A DNA stretch of 62,727 nucleotides from Acidobacteriota bacterium (GTDB lineage: Bacteria; Acidobacteriota; Blastocatellia; UBA7656), in contig JACQDB010000044.1 in the NCBI GenBank assembly GCA_016201275.1, positions 1-62,727 on the forward strand, written 5' to 3'. The notes beneath the pieces are model-generated. The model was given only the letters and a program-made list of their open reading frames with translations, had not been told where the DNA came from and did no database searches. Below, piece after piece: positions 54,301 through 62,646 of this stretch. A program made the position numbers and the translations under genes. Numbering within the stretch: position 1 is the first letter of the stretch; every line of letters starts with the position of its first letter.

Positions 54301-56169
54301 AGTGAAACCCGGATCGCTTGCAATAATAATTGGATACGTGCCAGCCGGAATACTGGCGAAAGAATAGAAGCCGCTCGGATCAGTGGTGGTCGTCCGGCTT
54401 CCGAGGGCAACGGTCGCGCCGCTGAGTGGAGCGCCGCCGGTGGTTGCCGTCACGGTTCCCGAAATTGTGCCGCCCGTTCCTACTGACACACAGGAGGGAA
54501 ACCCGAACGAGCCTATACGGGTCTGATGGTTCAAGCCATCAACCGCGTAATACATACTGGTGTACCAGAAGGTACAGCCGTTGGGGTCTAAGGTCATCGA
54601 GCTATAATCGCCCCAGCGCATACACGCAGACCCGCCGCAGTTTCCAGTCTGTGTGCCTGTGCCTTGAATCAGCAGAGTCTCGGTCTGGCTCAAAGTATTG
54701 ACAGGATCGCTTGCCAAGCGTCCAGCGTAGGCTATCGCTGGCTTCGTTGTGCTGCTAGAGGTGGTGTATCCGAGCGCCATGTCGCCAGCACGGTCAACCG
54801 CCAAACTCGGCATGAATCGGTATATGACATTTGCCCCGTCCGGATCCCAGGTTGCGGCTTGCGGAAGATTGGCGTTCACTGTGCCGCCTGTGACGTTTAC
54901 CTGATACCAGCGCGGCGCAGCAAATCCGGTAGTGTTTCCTCGGCGCACTGTGTGGGTCGTCCATAATGATTCAGCGCCGCCGATATTCGCGTATTGATTC
55001 TGCACCATAGCGCGAATCTGAAGCACGTCCAGACTATTGCCGCCCAGTGACGGGGCATTCGGCACAGCCGCGTTCGGCCAACTCGTGGAGGCTAGCGGTA
55101 CGTCCGGCCCGGTAAAAGTCGAGAGCGAGATATGGTCCCAGTCAACGTGAAATTTATAGACCGTCAGCGCGTTCAAGAATTGCCAAGTCGAGACGAAGTA
55201 GTTGGGAGTGCCAGGCGGCGGCGTACCAGTCTGTAGCCGCGCATTGCTCGGCAGAATTGTGAAGTCCGCCGCCGGAGCGTTGAAGTTGACCACCTGTACG
55301 GTCGGGTTTCCGGCGTACATCTGCGCCTTATTGAAGGCATAGACTCTTGCATTCTGGAAAGCTGCACCGGCGGGGTAGCCGAACATATTGACAGACATAT
55401 ACAAGCCATCTGGCCAGATGCCGAATTTCGGATAGTCGCCGAGTCCGCCAACCGTGTTGATGGAATAAAAATTCCAGCCGCCCATCACCGGATCGCCGGT
55501 CTTGGAGACCGCTATGACTTGAAAAGAGCCTGGCGGATTGACGACGTTGTTACTGCCATCGAGCGTAAAGGCGAAATCGCTAATCACCCAACGGTCTTCG
55601 AAAGTATCATACAAAACAACCGGGTCGCCGAAGTTACCGGTATCGCGTACATCGCCAAAGTTGCCTTGACTCATGAAGGTATTGAAGGTGAAGGCGGCAA
55701 CCCGCACCCCGTCGGATTTGCGAAAGATGCCTATGGAAGTATTGATGGTCTGAATGTAATAGGTTGGTCCGACATCGCCGTTGGTATCGGGCGGATGCCC
55801 TGCGCCCCAACTGGCGAAATCAAGTCCGTCGAAATTCATGAGGGGCGAAGGTGCGGGAGCGTTTAACACCGCCACGGATGGGGTGACAGCTTCAGGTTGC
55901 AGGTTGGTTCCCCTGGAAATCTCTGTGCGTTCGATGTCTGGGTCCTCACGCTCGGGGCGCTCGCGCTTGTCTGGCGGAAGCTGCGGCAGTCTGCGTAAAT
56001 CCATCGTCGGACTCGCGCCGCGTCGCATCACCATTTCAGTTGGTTTTTCCAGCGTCCCTAGACCGGGGCGAGTATTGATTGACTCCTGTTGAGCCAGGAC
56101 GCTGCCGAGCATGGCGGCAAGCATCGCCATAACGAGCAACGCGAAGGGAGTGCGTTTCATTTTAGTCAT
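51376..56169 (-). CDS. Giant exported protein with Ig/PKD-like and HYR repeats
   Basis: The protein has about 1597 residues. The signal peptide ends near GSVLAQQ (residue 25). A long N-terminal domain (to about 590) has many Trp/Tyr/Asp strands like secreted hydrolase-type propellers. Then come a carboxypeptidase-regulatory-like domain (GTISGTVTATTGGAPLSGATVAL), a beta-rich middle (about 690-970), three near-identical PKD-like repeats (79 residues each, TFCxGGSVTL and GNPIGGATNQ), three HYR-type modules (DTTPPTITCPANQIV) and a Cys-rich end. HYR and PKD modules occur in surface and adhesive proteins. It is leftward, with its terminator at 51276-51336. The start could also be at 56160. Confidence 0.82.
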   Translation of the reverse strand: MTKMKRTPFALLVMAMLAAMLGSVLAQQESINTRPGLGTLEKPTEMVMRRGASPTMDLRRLPQLPPDKRERPEREDPDIERTEISRGTNLQPEAVTPSVAVLNAPAPSPLMNFDGLDFASWGAGHPPDTNGDVGPTYYIQTINTSIGIFRKSDGVRVAAFTFNTFMSQGNFGDVRDTGNFGDPVVLYDTFEDRWVISDFAFTLDGSNNVVNPPGSFQVIAVSKTGDPVMGGWNFYSINTVGGLGDYPKFGIWPDGLYMSVNMFGYPAGAAFQNARVYAFNKAQMYAGNPTVQVVNFNAPAADFTILPSNARLQTGTPPPGTPNYFVSTWQFLNALTVYKFHVDWDHISLSTFTGPDVPLASTSWPNAAVPNAPSLGGNSLDVLQIRAMVQNQYANIGGAESLWTTHTVRRGNTTGFAAPRWYQVNVTGGTVNANLPQAATWDPDGANVIYRFMPSLAVDRAGDMALGYTTSSSTTKPAIAYAGRLASDPVNTLSQTETLLIQGTGTQTGNCGGSACMRWGDYSSMTLDPNGCTFWYTSMYYAVDGLNHQTRIGSFGFPSCVSVGTGGTISGTVTATTGGAPLSGATVALGSRTTTTDPSGFYSFASIPAGTYPIIIASDPGFTSVTFNSIVVNDSTTTTRDFSLGTAASSACLTDTTQLDFQGGVPTSVDLLTTPGDVTLLNAPTIDQQNTAGTTTGTSFSATSLGGQTFIPAVTGTLAKVDVQLFCSGCTGTTPNLTVSIRNTSAGLPTGADLVTSTIPGFSSGAGTFYTASFGSPPALTSGTQYALILRPVSNPSVGGYFWIRSSPSTYANGQRVTTGDSGATWAADSTRDFNFRNYMLTGYPASGNQVSSTKDSNPATGFTPIWSTLSWTVNAPANTTLSFQAAASNSASGPFNFVGPDATAATFFTTSGASLSQFSGNRYLKYKAYLSTTDATMTPTLNDVTVCYADVDCSTATAPITPTPAQVCPNSTGNTASGPAGATAYSWSITNGTITSGATSQTVTYSAGSSGNVDLMLSLTAANGCPVSNSTSVPMLSIPTPTVTPGGPTTFCVGGSVTLTSNSATGNQWFLNGNPIGGATNQSYAATAAGDYTVTVTTSGCASAMSAITTVTVNPIPATPTITPGGPTTFCTGGSVTLTSSSATGNQWLLNGNPIGGATNQNYSATASGNYTVTVTASSCTSVASAATTVTVNSLPATPTISAGGATTFCPAGSVTLNSSSATGNQWLLNGNPIGGATNQSYIATAAGNYTVTVTASGCTSAASAATTVTISDTTPPTITCPANQIVSSAGSTSVSYPTPTVSDNCSGVGTPTCAPPSGSVFPLGTTTVSCSVNDASTNTASCSFTVTLVPCTISCPANITMANAANQCGAVVNYSPTASLGCGTVICSPASGSFFPTGTTTVTCTTTAGPSCSFTVTVNDTQPPMITCPANQVRVTTQPGGLTAVVNYPAALVTDNCAGATVVCSPPSAATFNLGVTTVTCTATDTALNTATCSFTVSVFNACLQDDGNPTTVLLFNTLTGDYRFCCNGAVFTGKGSVAKQGNIWTLTHNQADRRVLARLDVGTKLGTASLQSPLGIVKCSISDRNISNNSCACP
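52360..53070. repeat. Three 237-bp tandem coding repeats in the HYR protein gene
   Basis: The attgcc anchors fall at 52471, 52708 and 52945, exactly 237 bp (79 codons) apart. The middle and left copies share long identical runs, for instance around the GGAGCCATTGATTGCCGGTC segment. Recent duplication or gene conversion is likely. The unit encodes one PKD/Ig-like domain, so the number may vary between strains. Confidence 0.9.
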
Positions 56170-56871
56170 ACTGTAAAATCTTCCTATTAATGTTGATCTG
56201 GTTCTGCACTTCAACCGTCGCGGCCACGGCGAGAAGTATCGGCAAGAAAATTTCCACTGGCGATTGAAGCGGCTATAAACTGCCGGTTTGAGAGGGTGAG
56301 CCTTCCGTTACCGAGTCGGCAGTATTTCAAAGTTGCGGATGAGCGCGATAAAAAACCAATAAAATCGGGCGTTTTTTATGCTCGTCCTCGTGGTGAACCC
56401 AAGTCCAAAGTGTCGTGCGGTTATTTCGCGAAAGGTTCTTTGTATCGGCATTCTCCAGTCTTACTCAACGCCTGGACGAAGCCTGAGCAGCGCCTCGCTA
56501 CGCTTACCTTGAGCAAGCGCATCATCGCCATCGAACCGCTCGCGGACTGACGAAGGCAATCACACTTGGCGACTACCGACCGGCTCCGCCTCGTGTTGCA
56601 ACTAGCCAGGTGTTGGAAGCACTCGGCAAACTGATTGATTGCAAACTTGATGACAATGCAGGAATGAGCAGAGCGGATACTAACGTAAACACCAGCAACC
56701 TTACAAGACAAATTCATCCCCAAGATGGCGCAATCAGAGATTTGCTTGACCCTGCTGGAAGGGGATTCGTATCATAAAGTTTGGTTTGCCCCTCGCCACT
56801 CCGGTCACGACCTTCGGCGATGGCAATTCAGCGCGCCAAATCATTTTTTTTGCTCACCACAGGAGATCGAA
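56170..56871. other. About 700-bp divergent gap with no convincing gene
   Basis: This gap lies between the leftward HYR gene and the rightward ilvE. Several short open frames exist but have no family features or ribosome sites. No riboswitch or hairpin stands out. A longer reading of ilvE starting at 56725 is rejected because the ATG at 56872 has AGGAG before it. Confidence 0.55.
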
Positions 56872-57834
56872 ATGGTATATCAGGAAGCCGGTAAATTTGT
56901 GTGGCACAACGGCAACATCATTCCCTGGCAGGACGCCAACATTCATGTCATGACTCACGTTGTCCATTATGGTTCATCGGTTTTTGAAGGCATACGTTGT
57001 TATGAAACCAAACGCGGCTCGGCCATCTTTCGCCTCGACGAACATCTTCAGCGATTGATGAATTCCGCCCACATCTATCGCATGGAAGTGCCGCACAGCA
57101 CAGCCGAACTTAGCGAAGCCTGCAAACAGATGGTGACTACCAACGATTTCCAACATTGTTACCTGCGTCCGTTGATATTTCGCGGCTACGGAACCTTCGG
57201 CGTTGACCCGTTCGCGGCTCCCATTGAAACGTATGTCTGCTCGTGGATATGGGGAAAATATCTGGGCGAAGAAGCCCTCGAACAAGGCATAGATGTATGC
57301 GTATCAAGCTGGACGCGCATCGCTCCGAACACCCTGCCATCGCTGGCCAAAGCCGGAGCCAATTACATGAACTCGCAGTTGATTAAGATGGAAGCCAAAA
57401 TCAATGGCTACGTTGAAGGCATAGCGCTGGACGCCAACGGCTTCGTCAGCGAAGGGTCGGGCGAAAATCTTTTTTTAGTCAAAGACGGCAAGGTGATGAC
57501 GCCGCCCTTGACCTCTACGGTGTTGCAGGGCATCACCCGCGATTCGGTCATCCGTATGTGCGAAAGCCTGGGCATTCCGGTGCTTGAAAAAACTTTGCCG
57601 CGAGAAATGCTCTATCTGGCCGATGAGTTATTTTTCACCGGCACGGCGGCGGAGATCACGCCGATTCGTTCGGTTGACAAGATTCAAATCGGCGCAGGCA
57701 AACGCGGCGCGATTACCAAGATGCTACAGGACAAATTCTTTTCGATTATCGAAGACGGCGAAGACGAATACGGCTGGCTCACGTTTGTGGAAACCACCAA
57801 AGCCGTATCGCCGAGCGAACCGCAAACGGTGTAA
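56872..57834 (+). CDS. ilvE: Branched-chain amino acid aminotransferase
   Basis: The protein has 320 residues from the ATG at 56872, eight bases after AGGAG. Class IV PLP enzyme motifs are VVHYGSSVFEGIRCYETKRG at the N-terminus, the catalytic Lys in SLAKAGANYMNSQL near 161, and GIALDANGFVSEGSGENLFLVKDG. It transfers amino groups between Leu/Ile/Val and 2-oxoglutarate in the cytosol. Length fits E. coli IlvE. A terminator follows at 57857. No branched-chain attenuator-like leader peptide was noticed. Confidence 0.93.
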   Translation: MVYQEAGKFVWHNGNIIPWQDANIHVMTHVVHYGSSVFEGIRCYETKRGSAIFRLDEHLQRLMNSAHIYRMEVPHSTAELSEACKQMVTTNDFQHCYLRPLIFRGYGTFGVDPFAAPIETYVCSWIWGKYLGEEALEQGIDVCVSSWTRIAPNTLPSLAKAGANYMNSQLIKMEAKINGYVEGIALDANGFVSEGSGENLFLVKDGKVMTPPLTSTVLQGITRDSVIRMCESLGIPVLEKTLPREMLYLADELFFTGTAAEITPIRSVDKIQIGAGKRGAITKMLQDKFFSIIEDGEDEYGWLTFVETTKAVSPSEPQTV

Positions 57835-57856
57835 TGTTTGATTTGGCGTGTATCAG

Positions 57857-57896
57857 AAAAAGGCATCGCGCAGATTATTCCGGCAATGCCTTTTTT
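57857..57896. terminator. Terminator after ilvE
   Basis: The stem AAAAAGGCAT / ATGCCTTTTT has a run of six T on the right, giving a classic intrinsic terminator. The A-run on the left strand would also serve the convergent gene ending at 57952. Confidence 0.92.
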
Positions 57897-57951
57897 ATTG
57901 GCGTGGCTTTTCGTCGCCGCAAATTTTTCTTTGTCAGCCGGACCTCTTTCA

Positions 57952-58377
57952 TCAGGGAAAGATTGCCGCAGGCGCTTGGTAACGCTGGCTCCAATCTACA
58001 TACGGTACATCGGTTGAGCCAAGGCAATGATTGACGACCTGCCATTTATCGCCCTTCTTGCGAAACAGGCCGCACACAAAATCGCTGAACATTCCATCCT
58101 TGTAAGTGCGATAAAACGGCGTGCCGCGAAAATCCATCGCCGCACCATTCGGTTGCTTGAGCGCGCCTGTCATAAACGCCCAACCATTCTGCGCCTGCAA
58201 ATGCTCGACCTTGAAGACCACTTTTTTACCCAGCGCTTTTTCCACAGGCACGCGCAAGGCATCCATCAGCGCTTTGCGTTCGGCGCTGCCGGCCTTGGGC
58301 GTGTAGGTTTGCGCTGTAGCCGTCGCCCAAACCATAAGTCCGACCATCAACGCACTGCCAAGATATTTGATCTGCAT
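57952..58377 (-). CDS. Hypothetical exported protein
   Basis: The protein has 141 residues from the ATG at 58377, preceded by GGAGG. A signal peptide covers about 1-22 (MVWATATAQT). The mature part has repeated Lys/Val and an LNMDG-like core (RVPVEKALGKKVVFKVEHLQ, FRTYKDGMFSDFVCG). Two Cys (VCGLF, NHCLG) may pair. I do not recognise a family. It lies 66 bp downstream of cysS on the same strand and may be in its transcript. Confidence 0.65.
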   Translation of the reverse strand: MQIKYLGSALMVGLMVWATATAQTYTPKAGSAERKALMDALRVPVEKALGKKVVFKVEHLQAQNGWAFMTGALKQPNGAAMDFRGTPFYRTYKDGMFSDFVCGLFRKKGDKWQVVNHCLGSTDVPYVDWSQRYQAPAAIFP

Positions 58378-58443
58378 AATCGCCTCCGCTGAAATCGTTT
58401 GCTGTATCACCGGTGAGCGCCCTCGCTGCGCTTTGCCAGTGAA

Positions 58444-59838
58444 TTATTTTTTCTTCCACTTCGTCCCTTGCGGCGTGTCTTCGAGGATGATGCCGCGTTC
58501 GGCCAGTTCATTTCTGATTTGATCGGCGCGAGCGAAATCTCTATGCTTGCGCGCCGCATAGCGGTCTCCGATTAATTTTTCAATTTCGCTTTCGAGGGTG
58601 ACTTCCTGCTCTTCGCCTAAAATTCCCAACACCGTATCAAAGCGCGTCAACAACGCCTGCACATTGGCTTTGTCGGCTTCGCCAAATTCGTCTTCATCAA
58701 TCGCCGTGTTGACATCGCGGCGCAAATCAAACAGCGCCGCCAACGCTCCGGCAGTATTCAAATCGTCATTCAGTGCCGCTTCAAAATCAGCTTGGGCGCG
58801 CTCCAGCGCCGCCTGTATGCGCGGGTGTGACGCGGGACTGCCGTCAATCTCTTTGACGCGGCGACGGAAATTTCGCAGCTTTTCGATAGCGCTCGCTGCG
58901 CCCTTCAAACCGTCCAGGGTGAAATTCAATTGCGTGCTGTAGGGCGCAGAGATCAGCAGATAGCGAATCGCAGCGGTCGAAAATCCTTGTGTGACCAGAT
59001 CGCGCACGGTGTAGAAATTGCCTGCCGACTTGGACATTTTTTTGCCGTCAACCAGCAGAAACTCTACGTGAAACCAGTGCTTCACGAAGGGCTTGCCGGT
59101 CGCGCCCTGCGATTGCGCGATCTCATTTTCGTGATGCGGAAAAATCAAATCCACGCCCCCGCAATGCAGATCGAAAGTCTCGCCCAAATACTTCATCGCC
59201 ATAGCCGAACATTCCAAATGCCAGCCCGGTCGCCCCTCGCCAAAAGGCGTTTGCCAGCGCGGCTCGTCCGCTTCTTTCGGGGCTTTCCACAACACGAAAT
59301 CGCGGGCGTCGTCTTTTTCATACTCGTCCACATCCACACGCGCTCCGGCTTGATTGCCTTCCAGTTTCAGGCCAGAGAGCTTGCCGTAATCGCTCAACGT
59401 AGAGATGCTGAAATAGAGCGAGCCATCGCTTGCATACGTATGCCCGTTGGCTTGAAGCTTGTGCATGATCGCGACCATCTCATCAATATGCTCGGTGGCG
59501 CGAGGGATAATTTCCGGGCGCTCGATGTTGAGGCTATCGGCATCTTGCAAAAATTCGTCGGTGTAAAAGCCGGTGAACGCTGCGAGACTCTTCCCGGCCT
59601 TTTGCATATCGCGGATAATTTTGTCTTCGATGTCGGTGATGTTCATGACGTGCAGCACCTTATAGCCGAGATATTTCAGATAGCGGCGCAAGACATCCAC
59701 GGCCACGAAGGTGCGGAAATTGCCGATGTGTCCGTAATCATAAACCGTAGGCCCACACGCATACATACGCACCGTGTTGTTTTCCAGCGGCGTGAATTCT
59801 TCTTTGGCGCGGGTCAGCGTGTTCCTGAGTTTCAGCAT
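58444..59838 (-). CDS. cysS: Cysteinyl-tRNA synthetase
   Basis: The protein has 464 residues. Class I signatures are YGHIGNFRTFVAVDVL (HIGH) and KMSKSAGNF (KMSKS). The zinc ligands are a Cys in ACGPTVYD, one in WHLECSAMAM and the His/Glu pair in PHHENEIAQS. The enzyme charges tRNA-Cys in the cytosol. Length matches the family. The downstream gene is the small exported protein at 57952. Confidence 0.96.
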   Translation of the reverse strand: MLKLRNTLTRAKEEFTPLENNTVRMYACGPTVYDYGHIGNFRTFVAVDVLRRYLKYLGYKVLHVMNITDIEDKIIRDMQKAGKSLAAFTGFYTDEFLQDADSLNIERPEIIPRATEHIDEMVAIMHKLQANGHTYASDGSLYFSISTLSDYGKLSGLKLEGNQAGARVDVDEYEKDDARDFVLWKAPKEADEPRWQTPFGEGRPGWHLECSAMAMKYLGETFDLHCGGVDLIFPHHENEIAQSQGATGKPFVKHWFHVEFLLVDGKKMSKSAGNFYTVRDLVTQGFSTAAIRYLLISAPYSTQLNFTLDGLKGAASAIEKLRNFRRRVKEIDGSPASHPRIQAALERAQADFEAALNDDLNTAGALAALFDLRRDVNTAIDEDEFGEADKANVQALLTRFDTVLGILGEEQEVTLESEIEKLIGDRYAARKHRDFARADQIRNELAERGIILEDTPQGTKWKKK

Positions 59839-59952
59839 ATTGGTCGAGTGTCCTCTGTAATCGGTTTTGCGTTGAAATAAAGATATTGATGGTATCGGAC
59901 AAAAAATTAGCTTGTCAACGAGGGGAGTTTTATTCTTACCGAAGCGATTGAA

Positions 59953-60561
59953 TTACCAGATTTCCGCGAGGTTTAGCACAAAGCCTTGCAAGACCAATTC
60001 ACCGCTTACCGTGGCAGGATTATCGAGACACTCAACCGGTTGGTTTGGGCGATAGATGAAAACCTGTTTGCTCTTCGGGTCAATCAACCAACCTAATTGC
60101 GCGCCGTTTTCCATGTACTCAAGCATTTTGTCTTGCAAGGTAGACAAGCGGTCTGTGGGTGAACGAAGTTCGATAACAAAATCGGGGCAGATCGGCGCAA
60201 AGCCTTCTTTCTCATCTTCGGTTAAAGCATTGCATCGTTCAAGACGAATCCATGAAACATCCGGCGAACGCTTCGCGCCGTTCGGCAGTGTAAATAAAGT
60301 CGAAGAATCGAAACAGATTCCTGTGCCATTGGCTTTGCTCCAGGCGACTAATTGATAATTCAAGTTGCTGTTGCGCCAGCCACTCATATAACCGGTTGGA
60401 GGCATAATGAGTAATTCCCCTTCTGCGGTAAGTTCGATTCGCATATCCCGATTATCACGGCATAACAGTTCAAACTGCTCCTCGCTCAAATCCAGAGATT
60501 GAATATTGAGACTGATGAAAGAAGGCGGAGTTTCATTGATGGTGGTCGTTGATTGTGCCAT
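59953..60561 (-). CDS. Uma2-family (DUF820) PD-(D/E)XK-like protein
   Basis: The protein has 202 residues from the ATG at 60561, with GAGG upstream. Family motifs are RIELTAEGELLIMPPTGYMSG, SSTLFTLPNGAKRSPDVSWI (the D), ICPDFVIELRSPTDR (E-x-R in place of E-x-K), LEYMENGAQLGWLIDP, and the C-terminal strand end. Uma2 proteins are common and abundant in cyanobacteria and similar genomes; nuclease activity is assumed, not shown. It stands alone between cysS and kdsC. Confidence 0.88.
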   Translation of the reverse strand: MAQSTTTINETPPSFISLNIQSLDLSEEQFELLCRDNRDMRIELTAEGELLIMPPTGYMSGWRNSNLNYQLVAWSKANGTGICFDSSTLFTLPNGAKRSPDVSWIRLERCNALTEDEKEGFAPICPDFVIELRSPTDRLSTLQDKMLEYMENGAQLGWLIDPKSKQVFIYRPNQPVECLDNPATVSGELVLQGFVLNLAEIW

Positions 60562-60615
60562 GTCTGTACCTCGCTTGAGCGCATTGTATGACGATTCGAT
60601 TGGCGCTTGCAACGC

Positions 60616-61143
60616 TCAATCCATTGTGTAGCGCGCCATCAATTCATCCCATTTTTCCTGCGCTTTCAAGATGACTTCGATAACTTCGCGCACTGCGCCG
60701 CGTCCGCCTTCGCGCTCGGTGACGAAATGCGAATGCGCCTTCACTTCGTCAACCGCATCGGCGACAGCAACCGCAAGTCCCGCTCGACGCAGCAGCGGAA
60801 TATCTACAACATCATCGCCGATATAACACACCGCTTCATCCGCCAGGCCTTCTTCAGCGAGAATCGCCAGATACGGCTCCCGTTTCACCCACGCCATTTC
60901 GTGCAGATGATGTATGCCCAATTCGTTGACGCGCTTTTGCACAACGGCGGATTGGCGACCGGAAATAATCGCCGAGCGAAGACCGGCGCGATGCCACATC
61001 ACGATGGCGTGACCGTCCTTCACGTCAAAGGCTTTCATCTCGTCGCCTTCGGCGGTCATCAAGATGCGCCCATCGGTCAACACCCCATCGCAATCGAGGA
61101 TCAACATTTTTATTTTGTGCGCCCGTTTGATAATTTCGGTCAT
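60616..61143 (-). CDS. kdsC: 3-deoxy-D-manno-octulosonate 8-phosphate phosphatase
   Basis: The protein has 175 residues of the HAD type without a cap. Motif I is LILDCDGVLTDGRI, motif II is the Ser in SAIISGRQS, motif III the Lys in VKREPYLAIL, motif IV is YIGDDVVDIPLL. Length and motif spacing match KdsC, which makes KDO for lipopolysaccharide. There is no ribosome site: heptamer repeats begin two bases upstream of the start codon. The gph gene precedes it on the same strand. Confidence 0.92.
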   Translation of the reverse strand: MTEIIKRAHKIKMLILDCDGVLTDGRILMTAEGDEMKAFDVKDGHAIVMWHRAGLRSAIISGRQSAVVQKRVNELGIHHLHEMAWVKREPYLAILAEEGLADEAVCYIGDDVVDIPLLRRAGLAVAVADAVDEVKAHSHFVTEREGGRGAVREVIEVILKAQEKWDELMARYTMD

Positions 61144-61145
61144 GG

Positions 61146-61246
61146 TTCTTGGTTACTGGTTACTGGTTACTGGTTACTGGTTACTGGTTCTTGGTTACTG
61201 GTTGCGGCTACGTCAACAAATAACCAGTAACCAGTAACCAATAACT
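61146..61246. repeat. Heptamer array (GGTTACT)n and its inverted copy
   Basis: Some eight units of a seven-base repeat GGTTACT (with one TTCTTGG variant at each end) fill 61146-61208. After 11-12 bases an inverted stretch AACCAGTAACCAGTAACCAATAAC follows to about 61246. Together they can form a long hairpin between gph and kdsC. The array lies directly upstream of the kdsC start. Confidence 0.9.
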
Positions 61247-61910
61247 AAAAGAAGTTTTCTATCAATTTGTCGAAGCGATCAATCAGCACATCGGGCGCAT
61301 AGGCTTGCAGTTCTTCGGCGGTGCGGAAACCGAAACTGACGCCGCAGGTCTGCGCTCCGGCATCGCGTCCGGCGAGAATATCGTTTTCGCTGTCGCCCAC
61401 CATCAAGGCTTGGTTGGCAGTGCCGCCGAGTTGGTGAATCGCCGTAATCACCGGCAGCGGATTGGGCTTGCGCGCCGAAACCGTGTCGCCGCCGATGATG
61501 CAGTCGAAATCTTCGGCGATGCCGAAATGTTCGAGTATCTGATGCGTGAAGCGTTCCTCTTTGCTGGTGACCACGGCTTTGCGTTTGGCTTTGAAATGTT
61601 GCAGCGTCGCTTTGACCTGCGGATAAAGTTGGGTCGCCACATACATCTGCTCGGCATAATGCTGGTGCATCAAGCGTATGGCCTGTTCGTGCAACTCTTT
61701 ATCGGGCGGTTGCTGGTGGGCATCGGTGGCGGTCAAACAGCGATAAGTCAAAACGCGCACGCCATCGCCGACAAACCCGGCAACCTGAGCTTCCGATAAT
61801 TGCGGCCTGTGTAAATCGGTGAGCATTAAATTCACGGAGCGCGCAAGGTCTGCCCGTGAGTCAATCAAGGTGCCGTCGAGGTCAAATAGCAGCAGTTCTA
61901 CTTTAATCAT
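61245..61910 (-). CDS. gph: Phosphoglycolate phosphatase-type HAD hydrolase
   Basis: The protein has 221 residues. HAD motifs are LLLFDLDGTLIDSR (motif I), AVVTSKEE (motif II, Thr-Ser), GGDTVSARKPNPLP with the Lys, and VGDSENDILAGRDAG (motif IV). A C1 cap lies between. The layout fits gph/phosphoglycolate phosphatase, though closely related phosphatases cannot be excluded. It is cytosolic. Its stop meets the heptamer array. Confidence 0.85.
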   Translation of the reverse strand: MIKVELLLFDLDGTLIDSRADLARSVNLMLTDLHRPQLSEAQVAGFVGDGVRVLTYRCLTATDAHQQPPDKELHEQAIRLMHQHYAEQMYVATQLYPQVKATLQHFKAKRKAVVTSKEERFTHQILEHFGIAEDFDCIIGGDTVSARKPNPLPVITAIHQLGGTANQALMVGDSENDILAGRDAGAQTCGVSFGFRTAEELQAYAPDVLIDRFDKLIENFF

Positions 61911-62109
61911 CGTTTGCTCTTTCGCTTTTAGTGTCGCTCGGCATCAATTTGTTGAAGCCCTCTCTGCTTCAACCAGAAGCCCATACGGGATAGCAAAATC
62001 CTTCAGCGCTTTGTATCATACGGGAGCTTTTCATTATACGGATGCTTTTTCCGGTAACGCCGCCGCTCAAGATGATAGACTATCGCAAATGAAATGTGAG
62101 GAAATCAAC

Positions 62110-62406
62110 ATGATCATGGTCACCGGCAGTATCATAGCCAAAGCCGACGCTCTGGATAAACTCTTAGCCCTCAGCCTTGCCCACGTCAGGCGGTCGAGAA
62201 CCGAGCCGGGTTGCGTGGCGCACGCGGTGCATCAGGATGCCGAGAATCCTTTGCGTCTGGTGTTTCTCGAAGAATGGACAGACAGGGCTGCACTGGCGGC
62301 GCATTTTGCCGTTCCCGCCTCGCGTGATTTTGTGCAAGCCGTCAGGCCACTGGCTGAAGCGCCGCCCGTGATTCACATCTTTGAAGCCACTCACGTTCAG
62401 ATGTGA
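62110..62406 (+). CDS. Antibiotic biosynthesis monooxygenase (ABM)-domain protein
   Basis: The protein has 98 residues from the ATG at 62110, chosen by GAGG seven bases upstream. ABM features: VTGSIIAKADALDKLL, RTEPGCVAHAVHQDAENPLRLVFLEEWTDRAALAAHFA, and FVQAVRPLAEAPPVIHIFEA at the end. The fold is a small dimeric beta-alpha sandwich related to quinol monooxygenases and similar enzymes. The substrate is unknown. Confidence 0.9.
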   Translation: MIMVTGSIIAKADALDKLLALSLAHVRRSRTEPGCVAHAVHQDAENPLRLVFLEEWTDRAALAAHFAVPASRDFVQAVRPLAEAPPVIHIFEATHVQM

Positions 62407-62439
62407 ACCTGAAGAATCGTGTCGGTAGTCATCCCCGCA

Positions 62440-62559
62440 CTATTCTTCGTCTTCGCGCAGCGCCGCCAGCACAGAGAAATCTTCGAGCGTAGTCATATCG
62501 CCTTTGGCTTCGCCGCTGGTAGCGATTTCGCGCAACAATCGCCGCATAATCTTGCCGCT
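62440..62559 (-). pseudogene. acs: Acetyl-CoA synthetase, C-terminal fragment
   Basis: Reading leftward, 39 codons end at TAG 62440 and spell [18 protein letters not shown] then a Leu/Asp tail, which is the C-terminal end of Acs with its catalytic Lys. Just upstream of the Ser the frame meets an in-frame stop, and the sequence then changes. An IS-like transposase begins 87 bp further right, so the gene looks broken by it. The rest of acs may lie beyond the window. Confidence 0.75.
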
Positions 62560-62646
62560 AAATCAATCTGTCAGAGCGCGCCATTATCTAAGAGCGTGTT
62601 TTGGAATTATGAGAAAGTCGGCTGGAATGGTTAAACTTATCTTGCA

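Noticed and set aside
56725-56871. Longer ilvE start at 56725
   Set aside because: The ATG at 56872 has AGGAG at proper spacing and the extra residues do not resemble IlvE.
61146-61246. CRISPR array
   Set aside because: Units are seven bases with no spacers, one side is inverted, and no cas gene is nearby.
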